A stretch of 64,000 bases of DNA, taken from positions 31,578 through 95,577 of the forward strand of contig NZ_SUKF01000011.1 of the NCBI RefSeq assembly GCF_005047655.1, written 5' to 3'. Under the pieces are notes generated by a model, which had not been told where the DNA came from, ran no database searches, and saw nothing but the letters and a program-made list of their open reading frames with translations. Position numbers and translations under genes: made by a program. This DNA comes from Sinimarinibacterium arenosum (GTDB taxonomy: Bacteria; Pseudomonadota; Gammaproteobacteria; Nevskiales; Nevskiaceae). Of the stretch, positions 25,564 to 35,098 are shown piece by piece (the first letter of the stretch is position 1; each line of letters starts with the position of its first letter).

Positions 25564-26802
25564 ATGAACCGCCTGCAAACAACGATTCTGGGACTGGGTA
25601 CGCTGGCGGTTGCCAACGCCGGTGCCGCGCTGGCGGGCGACGATTTGCCGGCGCTGCGCAGTGCGCTGGCGGACGGCAAACCCAATCTCGATCTACGGCT
25701 GCGCTATGAAAGCGTTGACCAGGACAACGCGCTGGAAGGCGCCGCCGCCGGCACGGTCCGCACGCGCCTGGGCTACACCACCGACCGCTGGAACGGGTTG
25801 GACGCGGGCATCGAGTTCGAGGGCGTCGAAGCCATCGGTGCGGAGCGCTACAACAGCACGCTGAATGGCCGCACCGGGTTCGCGACGGTTGCCGATCCCA
25901 AGGGCAACGAGCTGAACCAGGCCTTCGTCCGCTATGCCGGCCTCCCCGGTACCGTCGTCAAATACGGCCGCCAGCGCATCGTGCTCGACAACGCCCGCTT
26001 CGTCGGCAACGTCGGCTGGCGCCAGAACGAGCAGACTTTCGACGCCGCGCGGCTCACCGGCAACTGGATCCCGAAGACCACGATCGACTATGCCTTCGTC
26101 ACCGACATCAACACCGTCACGTTTGCCGACCTGCGCCTGCACGGCCATCTGCTGAACGTTATCTACGCGCCGGCGCAGTGGCTGTCGCTGACCGCGTACG
26201 GCTATCTGCTCGACTGGTCGGCCAATGCCACGTCGGTGCCCAACGCGCCGGGATCGCTCAATCCGCCGCAGCGCGAGGACAGCCGGACCTTCGGCTTGCG
26301 TGCGACTGGAAGCATCGCGTTGGGGGCCGGCAAGCTGGTCTACGCCGCGGACGTCGCCCGCCAGTCCGATTACAGCGACTCGGCCATCGGCGAGTCGTCC
26401 TACCTGCTTGCCGAGCTCGGCTACGGCATTCCGGCCATCGGACTGAAGCTCGGCTACGAAGTGCTGGGCGGCGACGGCACCGACAGCTTCCAGACCCCGC
26501 TCGCCACGCTGCACGCCTTCCAGGGCTGGGCAGACCAGTTCCTGATGACCCCACGCGACGGCATCAAAGACAGCTACGCGCAGATCAGCGGCACGCTGTT
26601 CGAGAAGCTCGGCTGGCTGCTGCGGGGGCACCAATTCGCAGCCGACGAGGGCGGCCGCGACTACGGCGACGAGATCGACGTCCAGCTCACCTGGGCCTTC
26701 CTCGAGACACTGTCCGTCGGCGCCAAGTACGCCGACTACAACGCCAGATCCGTTTCCGTCGACACGACCAAGTCGTGGGCGTGGATCGAGTACAGATTTT
26801 AG
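25564..26802 (+). CDS. outer-membrane porin, alginate-export-like
   Basis: 412 residues with a signal peptide (LGTLAVANAGAALAG) and a beta-barrel body ending in a terminal aromatic (WIEYRF). The segment KYGRQRIVLDNARFVGNVGWRQNEQTFDAARL, seen in pieces KYGRQRIVLDNARF and WRQNEQTFDAARL, is characteristic of the alginate-export/porin family, where the conserved Arg residues line the pore. Not alginate-specific in this context: it precedes narK and narGHJI, so uptake of nitrate, nitrite or another anion across the outer membrane is a reasonable inference. Transcribed on the plus strand from the double-box region shared with narX. Confidence 0.65.
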   Translation: MNRLQTTILGLGTLAVANAGAALAGDDLPALRSALADGKPNLDLRLRYESVDQDNALEGAAAGTVRTRLGYTTDRWNGLDAGIEFEGVEAIGAERYNSTLNGRTGFATVADPKGNELNQAFVRYAGLPGTVVKYGRQRIVLDNARFVGNVGWRQNEQTFDAARLTGNWIPKTTIDYAFVTDINTVTFADLRLHGHLLNVIYAPAQWLSLTAYGYLLDWSANATSVPNAPGSLNPPQREDSRTFGLRATGSIALGAGKLVYAADVARQSDYSDSAIGESSYLLAELGYGIPAIGLKLGYEVLGGDGTDSFQTPLATLHAFQGWADQFLMTPRDGIKDSYAQISGTLFEKLGWLLRGHQFAADEGGRDYGDEIDVQLTWAFLETLSVGAKYADYNARSVSVDTTKSWAWIEYRF

Positions 26803-26837
26803 GAAATCCGATATGGGCCATTGCAGAACGGTCGTCC

Positions 26838-26851
26838 TTGATACAGGTCAA
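26838..26851. promoter_or_regulatory. FNR/ANR/DNR-type box
   Basis: TTGATACAGGTCAA, one base off consensus, between the porin and narK. TAGCCT at 26874-26879 lies at class II -10 distance. Likely main promoter of narK-narGHJI. Confidence 0.75.
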
Positions 26852-26957
26852 CGCGCAGCGCGCCCGCGCCGCCTAGCCTGCAGGGCAGCGAGGGCAGCGG
26901 ATGACCGCGCCTGTGCTGGTCATCCCCACGCTTTCCCGGACTGGACATAGAGCCGAT

Positions 26958-28376
26958 ATGACCGATATGACAGCGACCCATGAACTCCTTGCCGGGCGTC
27001 GCGACGACGCTCTTCACGGCTGGCGTCCGGAGGATCCGGCCTTCTGGGCGGGTGGCGGCCAACGCGTAGCGAACCGCAACCTCGCCATCTCCATCCCGGC
27101 GCTGCTGCTGGCCTTCGCGGTATGGATGATGTTCTCGGCAGTGACGGTGAGCCTGCCCAAGATCGGCTTTGGATTCAGTACCGACCAGTTGTTCTGGCTG
27201 ACAGCGCTGCCGGGGCTATCGGGCGCGACGCTGCGCATCTTCTACGCGTTCATGGTGCCGGTCTTCGGCGGCCGGCGCTGGACCGCCATCTCCACGGCCT
27301 CGTTGATGATCCCTGCAATCTGGCTGGGCCTGGCCGTGCAGGACCCGGGCACGCCGTTCTGGCATTTCGTGGCGATTGCCATCCTGTGTGGCCTGGGCGG
27401 CGGCAATTTCGCGTCGTCCATGTCCAACATCTCGTTCTTCTTCCCCAAGGCGCGGCAAGGCTACGCGCTGGGCATGAACGCCGGGCTTGGCAACCTCGGC
27501 GTGTCGGCGACCCAGTTCGTTATTCCGTTGGTGATCTCGCTGAGTCTGTTCGGCGCGATCGCAGGCGGTCCTCAGACCGCCGCCGGCGGTCAGACGCTGT
27601 ACCTGCAGAACGCGGGGTTCGTCTGGCTTCCGTTCCTGCTGGTGAGCGCGGCCGCCGCCTGGTTCGGCATGAACGACCTCGCCGACGCCAGGTCCAGCTT
27701 CGCCGAGCAGGCGGTGATTTTTCAGCGCAAGCACAACTGGCTGATGTGCTGGCTGTACGTCGGCACCTTCGGCAGCTTCATCGGCTTCTCGGCGGGGTTT
27801 CCGATGCTGACCAAGACCCTGTTCCCGGCGGTGGACGTGCTGAAGTTCGCCTTCCTCGGGCCGCTGGTGGGGGCGCTGGCACGTTCGGCCGGCGGCGCAC
27901 TCGCGGACAGGCTGGGGGGTGCGCTGCTGACCTTCTGGGTATTCGCGCTGATGATTGCGGCGGTGTTCGGCGTCGTCCACTTCCTGCCGGAAGCGGGGAG
28001 TGGCGGCAATTTCTACGGCTTTCTGGCGATGTTCATGCTGTTGTTCGTCCTGACCGGCATCGGCAACGCCTCGACGTTCCGCATGATCCCGGTGATCTTC
28101 CGCACGCTGCAGGAACGCACGCTCGGTGCGAACGCCAGCGTCGAGGAAAAAGCTGTAGCGATGCGCCGGGCCGGCATCGAGTCGGCCGCGGTGATCGGCT
28201 TCTCCTCGGCCATCGGCGCCTATGGCGGGTTTTTCATTCCCAAGAGCTACGGCTCCTCGATCGCGCTGACCGGCGGTCCTCAGGCAGCCCTGTACGGCTT
28301 CGTCGTCTTCTACGCGATCTGCGTGCTGGTCACGTGGTGGTGGTACTTCCGCAAGGGCGCGGAGTGTCCGTGCTAA
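26958..28376 (+). CDS. narK: nitrate/nitrite transporter, NarK2-type
   Basis: 472 residues of the major facilitator superfamily with twelve predicted helices. Family motifs: GLSGATLRIFYAFMVPVFGGRRW (read in parts GATLRIFYAF, FGGRRW), with the substrate-binding Arg of TM2, the nitrate signatures GLGGGNFASSMSNISFFFP and NAGLGNLGVS, and GFSSAIGAYGGFFIP. This is the NarK2/E. coli NarK class, which exchanges nitrite for nitrate. A second carrier of another class follows narI. Start ATG 26958 was chosen; ATG at 26967 also fits. Expression is from the FNR-type promoter at 26838, and narG follows 48 bases downstream. Confidence 0.88.
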   Translation: MTDMTATHELLAGRRDDALHGWRPEDPAFWAGGGQRVANRNLAISIPALLLAFAVWMMFSAVTVSLPKIGFGFSTDQLFWLTALPGLSGATLRIFYAFMVPVFGGRRWTAISTASLMIPAIWLGLAVQDPGTPFWHFVAIAILCGLGGGNFASSMSNISFFFPKARQGYALGMNAGLGNLGVSATQFVIPLVISLSLFGAIAGGPQTAAGGQTLYLQNAGFVWLPFLLVSAAAAWFGMNDLADARSSFAEQAVIFQRKHNWLMCWLYVGTFGSFIGFSAGFPMLTKTLFPAVDVLKFAFLGPLVGALARSAGGALADRLGGALLTFWVFALMIAAVFGVVHFLPEAGSGGNFYGFLAMFMLLFVLTGIGNASTFRMIPVIFRTLQERTLGANASVEEKAVAMRRAGIESAAVIGFSSAIGAYGGFFIPKSYGSSIALTGGPQAALYGFVVFYAICVLVTWWWYFRKGAECPC

Positions 28377-28424
28377 GCGCGCGCGGACCGTGCGGATCGA
28401 TTCGTTCTCCTGGAGCAGGCGCGT

Positions 28425-31400
28425 ATGAGTAACTTCCTTGATCGACTGAACTTCCTGAAGCCGGCTCCGGCGCCGTTTTCCAATGGCCATGGGGCGACGC
28501 GCGACGAGGACCGCAGCTGGGAGGATGGCTATCGCCAGCGCTGGCAGTACGACAAGATCGTGCGCTCCACCCACGGCGTGAACTGCACCGGATCCTGCAG
28601 CTGGAAGGTCTACGTCAAGAACGGCCTGGTGACCTGGGAAACCCAGCAGACCGACTACCCGCGCACCCGTCCGGACCTGCCGAATCACGAGCCGCGTGGC
28701 TGCCCGCGCGGCGCCAGCTACTCGTGGTATCTGTACAGCGCCAACCGGCTGAAGTACCCGCTGATGCGCAGCGCGCTGCTCAAACTCTGGCGGGAGGCGC
28801 GCAAGACCCAATCGCCGGTGGACGCCTGGGCCAGCATCGTCGAAGACCCGGTAAAGGCCGCCAGCTACAAGTCCAGGCGCGGCATGGGCGGCTTCGTGCG
28901 CGTCACCTGGGACGAGGCCAATGAGGTGATCGCCGCTTCCAACCTGTACACCACCAAGCAGTACGGCCCGGACCGGGTCATCGGCTTCTCGCCGATTCCG
29001 GCCATGTCCATGGTCAGCTACGCCGCCGGCGCACGCTATCTGTCGCTGCTCGGCGGCGCCTGCCTGTCGTTCTATGACTGGTACTGCGACCTGCCGCCCT
29101 CCAGCCCGCAGGTCTGGGGCGAGCAGACCGACGTGCCGGAGTCGGCCGACTGGTACAACAGTCGCTACATCATCGCCTGGGGCTCGAACGTCCCGCAGAC
29201 CCGCACTCCGGACGCGCACTTCTTCACCGAGGCGCGTTACAACGGCACCAAGACCGTTGCCATTACGCCGGATTACTCCGAGGTCGCCAAGCTCACCGAC
29301 CACTGGCTGCATCCGAAGCAGGGGACCGACGCCGCGCTGGCGTTCGCATTCGGCCATGTGATCCTGCGCGAGTTCCATCTCGACCAGCCTTCGCAGTATT
29401 TCCAGGACTACTGCCGTCAGTACTCCGACATGCCGCTGCTGGTGAGACTGGACCGGCACGCGGACGGCAGCTACGTCGCCGGCCGCTTCCTGCGGGCGAG
29501 CGACCTCGACGGCGCGCTGGGAGAGACCAACAACCCGGAATGGAAAACACTCGCCTTCGACGAGCTCAGCGGCGAGCTGGTTGTGCCGCAAGGCTCGGTC
29601 GGGTTCCGCTGGGGCGAGAAAGGGCGCTGGAACATCGAGCAGCGCGACAGCCGCGGCCGCGAGACCCACCTGTGCCTGAGCCTGGCGGAAGCCTGCGACG
29701 ACATCGTCGAAGTCAGCTTTCCGTATTTCGGTGGCGTCGAGAATGCGTACTGGAACAGCAACAAGCAGCAGGATGTGCTGAAGCGCAACTTGCCCATGCG
29801 CAAGATCATGTGCGCCGGTGGCAGCGAGATCCTGGTCGCCAGTGTCTACGACCTGCTGATGGCGCAATACGGTCTCGACCGCGGCTTCGGCGGCGATCAC
29901 GTGGCCAAGAGCTTCGATGACAACGTCCCCGGCACGCCGGCGTGGCAGGAGCAGATCACCGGCGTGCCGCGGGCGGAGGTGATCCGGATCGCCCGCGAGT
30001 TCGCGCGCACCGCAGACAAGACCCGTGGCCGCAGCATGATCATCGTCGGTGCCGCGATGAACCACTGGTATCACAGTGACATGAACTACCGCGGCCTGAT
30101 CAACATGCTGGTCATGTGCGGCTGCGTCGGCCAGACCGGCGGCGGCTGGGCGCACTACGTCGGTCAGGAAAAGCTGCGTCCGCAGTCCGGTTGGGCTCCG
30201 CTGGCCTTTGGCCTGGACTGGAGCCGGCCGCCGCGGCAGATGAACGGCACCTCGTTCTTCTATTTCAACTCCAGCCAGTACCGCTACGAAAAGCTCGACG
30301 TCAGCGAAATTCTCTCTCCGCTGGCCGATCCGAAGAAATACGGCGGCTCGCTGGTGGACTACAACCTGCGCGCGGTGCGCATGGGCTGGCTGCCTTCGGC
30401 GCCGCAGCTCAACTGCAATCCGATGAAGGTGGTACGCGAAGCCGAGGCCCGGGGTCTCGATCCCGTACAGCACGCGGTGGCGCAGTTCAAGTCCGGCGCG
30501 CTCGATTTCGCCTACGCCGATCCCGAGGCGCCGGAAAATTTTCCGCGCAACCTGTTTATCTGGCGTTCCAACCTGCTCGGCTCCTCGGGCAAGGGCCACG
30601 AGTACATGCTCAAGCACTTGCTCGGCACGCGCCATGGCCTGCAGGGCAAGGACCTGGGTGAGCGCGGCGCCGCCAAGCCGCAGGACGTCAAATGGCATGA
30701 CGATGCCCCGGAAGGCAAGCTCGATCTGCTGGTCACGCTCGACTTTCGCATGTGCACCACGGCGCTGTACTCGGACGTCGTGCTGCCGACTGCCACCTGG
30801 TACGAGAAGAACGATCTCAATACCTCGGACATGCATCCCTTCATCCACCCGCTGTCCAAGGCGGTGGACCCCGCCTGGGAGGCGCGCAGCGACTGGGACA
30901 TCTTCAAGGGGATTGCGCACGCCGTGAGCGAAATAGCGCCGGGTGTGCTCGGCGTTGAAAAAGACTTGGTGCTGGTGCCGACGCTGCACGACACGCCGAA
31001 CGAACTGTCGATGCCATTCGGAGTCACCGACTGGAAACGGGGCGAGTGCGAGCCGGTTCCCGGCCGGACCATGCCGTCGATGGTCGTGGTCGAGCGCGAC
31101 TACCCGAACCTGTCCCGAAAATTCACCTCGCTGGGCCCGCTGCTCGACAAGCTCGGCAACGGCGGCAAGGGCATGAGCTGGGACACCCAGGATGAAGTGA
31201 AATTCCTCGGCCAGCTCAATCACAGCGTGACCGAAGCCGGCGTCAGCCAGGGTCGCCCGCGGATCGAGACGGCGATCGATGCCTGCGAGGTGATCCTGCA
31301 TCTGGCCCCGGAGACCAACGGTCATGTCGCGGTCAAGGCCTGGGCGTCGCTGGAGACGTTCACCGGGCGCCACCACACCCACCTGGCGGAAGGCAAGGAG

Positions 31401-32171
31401 CACGAAGCGATCCGCTTCCGCGATGTGCAAGCACAGCCGCGCAAGATCATCTCCTCGCCGATCTGGTCGGGTCTGGAGGATGAACATGTCAGCTACAACG
31501 CCGGGTACACCAACGTGCACGAGCTGATCCCGTGGCGCACGCTCACCGGTCGCCAGCAGCTCTACCTCGATCACGAGTGGATGCTGGCCTTCGGCGAGGG
31601 TCTGATGGGCTACCGTCCGCCGGTCAGCACGAAGACCATCGCGCCGATGCTGGGCCGGAGGCCCAACGGCCATAAGGAGATCGTGTTGAACTGGATCACG
31701 CCGCACCAGAAGTGGGGCATCCACAGCACGTATTCCGACAACCTGATCATGCAGACGTTGTCGCGCGGCGGGCCGATCGTGTGGCTGAGCGAGGACGACG
31801 CGAAAAGCGCCGGCATCGAGGACAACGACTGGATCGAGCTGTTCAATGTCAACGGCGCCATCGCCGCCCGTGCAGTGGTGTCGCAGCGCGTGATGAACGG
31901 CATCGCGATGATGTATCACGCACAGGAACGCATCATCAATACACCCGGTTCGGAGATCACCGGCACCCGCGGCGGCATTCACAATTCGGTCACCCGCGTT
32001 GTGGTCAAGCCGACGCACATGATCGGCGGTTACGCACAGCTCGCTTACGGCTTCAACTATTACGGCACCGTCGGTACCAATCGCGACGAGATGGTGGTTG
32101 TGCGCAAGATGGACCGGATCGAATGGCATGACGGCGAGCCCATTCCGGCCAGCGCAAGGGAGGTGGTGTGA
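28425..32171 (+). CDS. narG: respiratory nitrate reductase alpha subunit
   Basis: 1248 residues, the usual length. Catalytic subunit of the membrane-bound quinol:nitrate oxidoreductase, facing the cytoplasm. The FS0 iron-sulfur cluster ligands are H50, C54, C58 and C93 (STHGVNCTGSCSW and EPRGCPRGA), the Mo-binding Asp lies in SFYDWYCDLPPSSP (about 217-227), and the bis-MGD pocket residues are continuous through the rest of the protein. No Tat signal (a vestigial one is typical). First gene of narGHJI; its stop overlaps the narH ATG. Regulation is through the upstream promoter before narK, with possible NarL sites. Confidence 0.97.
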   Translation: MSNFLDRLNFLKPAPAPFSNGHGATRDEDRSWEDGYRQRWQYDKIVRSTHGVNCTGSCSWKVYVKNGLVTWETQQTDYPRTRPDLPNHEPRGCPRGASYSWYLYSANRLKYPLMRSALLKLWREARKTQSPVDAWASIVEDPVKAASYKSRRGMGGFVRVTWDEANEVIAASNLYTTKQYGPDRVIGFSPIPAMSMVSYAAGARYLSLLGGACLSFYDWYCDLPPSSPQVWGEQTDVPESADWYNSRYIIAWGSNVPQTRTPDAHFFTEARYNGTKTVAITPDYSEVAKLTDHWLHPKQGTDAALAFAFGHVILREFHLDQPSQYFQDYCRQYSDMPLLVRLDRHADGSYVAGRFLRASDLDGALGETNNPEWKTLAFDELSGELVVPQGSVGFRWGEKGRWNIEQRDSRGRETHLCLSLAEACDDIVEVSFPYFGGVENAYWNSNKQQDVLKRNLPMRKIMCAGGSEILVASVYDLLMAQYGLDRGFGGDHVAKSFDDNVPGTPAWQEQITGVPRAEVIRIAREFARTADKTRGRSMIIVGAAMNHWYHSDMNYRGLINMLVMCGCVGQTGGGWAHYVGQEKLRPQSGWAPLAFGLDWSRPPRQMNGTSFFYFNSSQYRYEKLDVSEILSPLADPKKYGGSLVDYNLRAVRMGWLPSAPQLNCNPMKVVREAEARGLDPVQHAVAQFKSGALDFAYADPEAPENFPRNLFIWRSNLLGSSGKGHEYMLKHLLGTRHGLQGKDLGERGAAKPQDVKWHDDAPEGKLDLLVTLDFRMCTTALYSDVVLPTATWYEKNDLNTSDMHPFIHPLSKAVDPAWEARSDWDIFKGIAHAVSEIAPGVLGVEKDLVLVPTLHDTPNELSMPFGVTDWKRGECEPVPGRTMPSMVVVERDYPNLSRKFTSLGPLLDKLGNGGKGMSWDTQDEVKFLGQLNHSVTEAGVSQGRPRIETAIDACEVILHLAPETNGHVAVKAWASLETFTGRHHTHLAEGKEHEAIRFRDVQAQPRKIISSPIWSGLEDEHVSYNAGYTNVHELIPWRTLTGRQQLYLDHEWMLAFGEGLMGYRPPVSTKTIAPMLGRRPNGHKEIVLNWITPHQKWGIHSTYSDNLIMQTLSRGGPIVWLSEDDAKSAGIEDNDWIELFNVNGAIAARAVVSQRVMNGIAMMYHAQERIINTPGSEITGTRGGIHNSVTRVVVKPTHMIGGYAQLAYGFNYYGTVGTNRDEMVVVRKMDRIEWHDGEPIPASAREVV

Positions 32172-33718
32172 TGAAAGTCCGTGCCCAGATCGCGATGGTG
32201 CTCAACCTGGACAAGTGCATCGGCTGCCACACTTGTTCGATCACCTGCAAGAACGTGTGGACCTCGCGCGAAGGCGTCGAGTACGCCTGGTTCAACAACG
32301 TCGAGACCAAACCCGGCATCGGTTATCCCAAGGAATGGGAGAACCAGCGGAAATGGAACGGCGGCTGGGTGCGCAACGGCCGCGGCCGGCTGCAGCTCAA
32401 GGCCGGCGGCCGCTGGCGCATCCTGTCCAGGATCTTCGCCAATCCCGACCTGCCGCAGATCGACGACTACTACGAGCCGTTCGACTTCGACTACCAGCAT
32501 CTGCACCAGGCGCCGGAAGGCCAGCACCAGCCGACCGCGCGCCCGCGCTCGCTGATCTCCGGCGAGCGCATGCAGAAGATCCACTGGGGCCCGAACTGGG
32601 AGGAGATTCTCGGCACCGAGTTCGCCAAGCGCAGCAGGGATCAGAACTTCGACAGCGTGCAGAAGGAAATCTACGGCGCGTTCGAGAAGACTTTCATGAT
32701 GTACCTGCCGCGCCTGTGCGAACACTGCCTGAACCCGGCCTGCGTGGCGGCCTGCCCGAGCGGCGCGATCTACAAGCGCGAGGAAGACGGCATCGTCCTG
32801 ATCGACCAGGACAAGTGCCGCGGCTGGCGCATGTGCGTCTCGGCCTGCCCGTACAAGAAGATCTATTACAACTGGAAGAGCGGCAAGTCCGAGAAGTGCA
32901 TCTTCTGCTACCCGCGCATTGAGATGGGCGAGCCGACAGTGTGTTCGGAAACCTGCGTGGGCCGCATCCGCTACCTCGGCGTGATGCTGTACGACGCCGA
33001 CCGCATCGAGTCTGCGGCCGCGGTGCCGTCGGAAAAAGACCTGTACCAGGCGCACCTGGATCTCTTCCTGGACCCGACCGATCCCGCGGTGATCGCCGCC
33101 GCCCGCGCCGAGGGCATCCCGGACAGCTGGCTGGAGGCCGCCAAGGCGTCGCCGGTGTACAAGCTGGCCATCGACTGGAAACTGGCGCTGCCGCTGCATC
33201 CCGAGTACCGCACCTTGCCGATGGTCTGGTACGTGCCGCCGCTGTCGCCGATCCAGGCGGCCGCCGACGCCGGCACGCTGGGCACGAACGGCGAGATCCC
33301 TGACGTCAGATCGTTGCGCATTCCGGTGCGCTATCTCGCCAACCTGCTCACCGCTGGCGACGAGGCCCCGGTCATCCGCGCGCTGGAGCGCCTGCTGGCG
33401 ATGCGCGCCTGGCGTCGGGCGATGAACGTCGATGGTGTCGAGGACACCGCGGTGCTGACGCAGGCCGGCCTGACCGTGGCGCAGGCGCAGGAGATGTACC
33501 GCTATCTCGCGATCGCCAATTACGAGGACCGCTTCGTCATTCCAAGCGCGCACCGCGAGTACGCCAACGACGCTTTCGGCGAGCGCGGCGGCTGCGGCTT
33601 CACTTTCGGCAACGGCTGTTCGCCGTCGTCTCCGGCTGAGGCCCTGTTCGGCGGCCGCCCCAGCACCACGTATCAGGTTCCGCCGAACCGTCAGACGGTC
33701 GAGGGGAAGAAAGCATGA
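32171..33718 (+). CDS. narH: respiratory nitrate reductase beta subunit
   Basis: 515 residues. Electron-transfer subunit holding three [4Fe-4S] and one [3Fe-4S] cluster. Cys motifs in order: CIGCHTCSITC (16-26), CEHCLNPACVAACP, CRGWRMCVSACP (Trp in place of a Cys marks the 3Fe cluster) and CIFCYPRIE then CSETCVGR. The ATG at 32171 overlaps the narG stop by one base (TGATG); a GTG three bases earlier is also possible. It docks on NarG and NarI. Length and motif order match the family. Confidence 0.96.
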   Translation: MKVRAQIAMVLNLDKCIGCHTCSITCKNVWTSREGVEYAWFNNVETKPGIGYPKEWENQRKWNGGWVRNGRGRLQLKAGGRWRILSRIFANPDLPQIDDYYEPFDFDYQHLHQAPEGQHQPTARPRSLISGERMQKIHWGPNWEEILGTEFAKRSRDQNFDSVQKEIYGAFEKTFMMYLPRLCEHCLNPACVAACPSGAIYKREEDGIVLIDQDKCRGWRMCVSACPYKKIYYNWKSGKSEKCIFCYPRIEMGEPTVCSETCVGRIRYLGVMLYDADRIESAAAVPSEKDLYQAHLDLFLDPTDPAVIAAARAEGIPDSWLEAAKASPVYKLAIDWKLALPLHPEYRTLPMVWYVPPLSPIQAAADAGTLGTNGEIPDVRSLRIPVRYLANLLTAGDEAPVIRALERLLAMRAWRRAMNVDGVEDTAVLTQAGLTVAQAQEMYRYLAIANYEDRFVIPSAHREYANDAFGERGGCGFTFGNGCSPSSPAEALFGGRPSTTYQVPPNRQTVEGKKA

Positions 33719-34392
33719 AAGTTCTGAAGCTGATCGGCGTGCTGCTCGATTATCCGGCGGAGGCGCTCTGGGAACACCGCGAGGAGCTGCTCGAAGCTGC
33801 GGGCGACGAAGTGCTGGCGCCGGCGCGCAGCCTCCAGTTGTCGGAATTCGTGCGCGAGCTTCTGGAACTCGATCCGATGGCGGCCCAGGAGCGCTGGCTG
33901 GGTCTGTTTGACCGCGGCCGCCACATGAGCCTGCTGCTGTTCGAACACGTTCATGGCGAATCGCGCGACCGCGGCCAGGCCATGGTGGATCTGATCGCAA
34001 CCTACCGCAGCAGCGGCTTCGAGCTGGCCGCACGGGAGCTGCCGGATTATCTGCCGCTGGTGCTGGAGTATCTGTCGCAGCGTCCGCTGGCCGAAGCGCG
34101 CGACTGGCTGCAGCACACCTCGCACATTCTGAAGCTGCTCGCCGCGCGCGCGGCCGAGCGCCGCAGCCCTTATGCCGTGCTGTTCGAGGCCCTGGTTGAA
34201 ATCGCTGAGGGCAAAGTGGAGCTGGAAATCGCGCGGCGCTGCGCGATCGCCGAGCCCCGCGATGATACCGCCGAGGCCATGGACCAGGTGTGGGAGGAGG
34301 AGGCCGTGCGCTTCGGTCCCGAGGCGCCCGCCACGGACTGCAAGCCGCCGCAGCGGCCGGTTGTGCAGGCGCAGAGTTCCGATCACAGATGA
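33715..34392 (+). CDS. narJ: nitrate reductase molybdenum cofactor assembly chaperone
   Basis: 225 residues, alpha-helical, of the TorD/NarJ chaperone family: LIGVLLDYPAEALWEHREELL near the start (read as VLLDYPAE), and the central ERSHMSLLLFEHVHGESRDRGQAM stretch (read as MSLLLFEHVHGESRDRG) that marks NarJ. It is needed to insert the Mo cofactor into NarG and for the assembly of the complex but is not part of the mature enzyme. ATG overlaps the narH stop (ATGA), and narI starts 4 bases after its stop. Confidence 0.93.
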   Translation: MKVLKLIGVLLDYPAEALWEHREELLEAAGDEVLAPARSLQLSEFVRELLELDPMAAQERWLGLFDRGRHMSLLLFEHVHGESRDRGQAMVDLIATYRSSGFELAARELPDYLPLVLEYLSQRPLAEARDWLQHTSHILKLLAARAAERRSPYAVLFEALVEIAEGKVELEIARRCAIAEPRDDTAEAMDQVWEEEAVRFGPEAPATDCKPPQRPVVQAQSSDHR

Positions 34393-34396
34393 CGCC

Positions 34397-35098
34397 ATGA
34401 ACTACCTGAATACGTTCTTCTTCCAGATCTACCCCTACATCGCCCTCGCGGTGTTCGCGATCGGCAGCTGGGTACGCTTCGACTATGACCCCTACACCTG
34501 GCGCACCGGGTCCAGCCAGCTACTGTCCGGAAGGTGGATGCGCCTGGGCAGCAACTTGTTCCACATCGGCGTGCTCGCCATCCTCGCCGGCCATTTCGTC
34601 GGACTGCTGACCCCACATGCGCTGTACGAACCTTTCATCAGCGCTGGCAACAAGCAGCTGCTGGCCATGGTCGTCGGCGGCATCTTCGGCGTGATGTGTT
34701 TCATTGGCCTGACCATCCTGCTGCTGCGCCGCTTGTTCAATCCGCGCGTCCGCGCCACCTCGAGCTTCCGCGACATCCTGGTGCTCGTGCTGCTGTATGC
34801 CCAACTGCTGCTCGGCCTCGGTTCGATTTTTGTGTCGTCCGGGCATATGGACGGAGGGCAGATGATCAAGCTCAGCGAGTGGGCGCAGCACATCGCCACC
34901 TTCCGCCTCGGGGCGGCGGGCTTCATGCTCGACGCGCACTGGATCTTCAAGGCGCACGTGACGCTCGGCCTGACCCTGTTCCTGATTTTTCCGTTCACGC
35001 GCCTGGTGCATATCTGGTCGATTCCTCTCGGCTACCTGCGGCGCCCCTACCAGGTGGTGCGCAAGCGACAAGCGCCGGTGGACTACGCCAAGCCATGA
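34397..35098 (+). CDS. narI: respiratory nitrate reductase gamma subunit (cytochrome b)
   Basis: 233 residues, five membrane helices (YIALAVFAIGSWV, LFHIGVLAILAGHFVGLLTP, LLAMVVGGIFGVMCFIGLTI, ILVLVLLYAQLLLGLGSIF, AHVTLGLTLFLIFPFTRLVHIW). It oxidises quinol and passes electrons through two b haems to NarH; candidate axial His lie in FHIGVLAILAGHF and in the C-terminal AHVTLGL and RLVHIWS. It anchors the complex in the inner membrane. Length is within the family range. Overlaps the next gene by ATGA. Confidence 0.95.
   Translation: MNYLNTFFFQIYPYIALAVFAIGSWVRFDYDPYTWRTGSSQLLSGRWMRLGSNLFHIGVLAILAGHFVGLLTPHALYEPFISAGNKQLLAMVVGGIFGVMCFIGLTILLLRRLFNPRVRATSSFRDILVLVLLYAQLLLGLGSIFVSSGHMDGGQMIKLSEWAQHIATFRLGAAGFMLDAHWIFKAHVTLGLTLFLIFPFTRLVHIWSIPLGYLRRPYQVVRKRQAPVDYAKP

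Noticed and set aside
27216..32129. Very long open frame antisense to narK and narG
   Set aside because: Composition is that of a reverse-strand shadow of a high-GC gene (rich in Arg, His, Val, Gln), with no family motif; narG on the other strand is certain.
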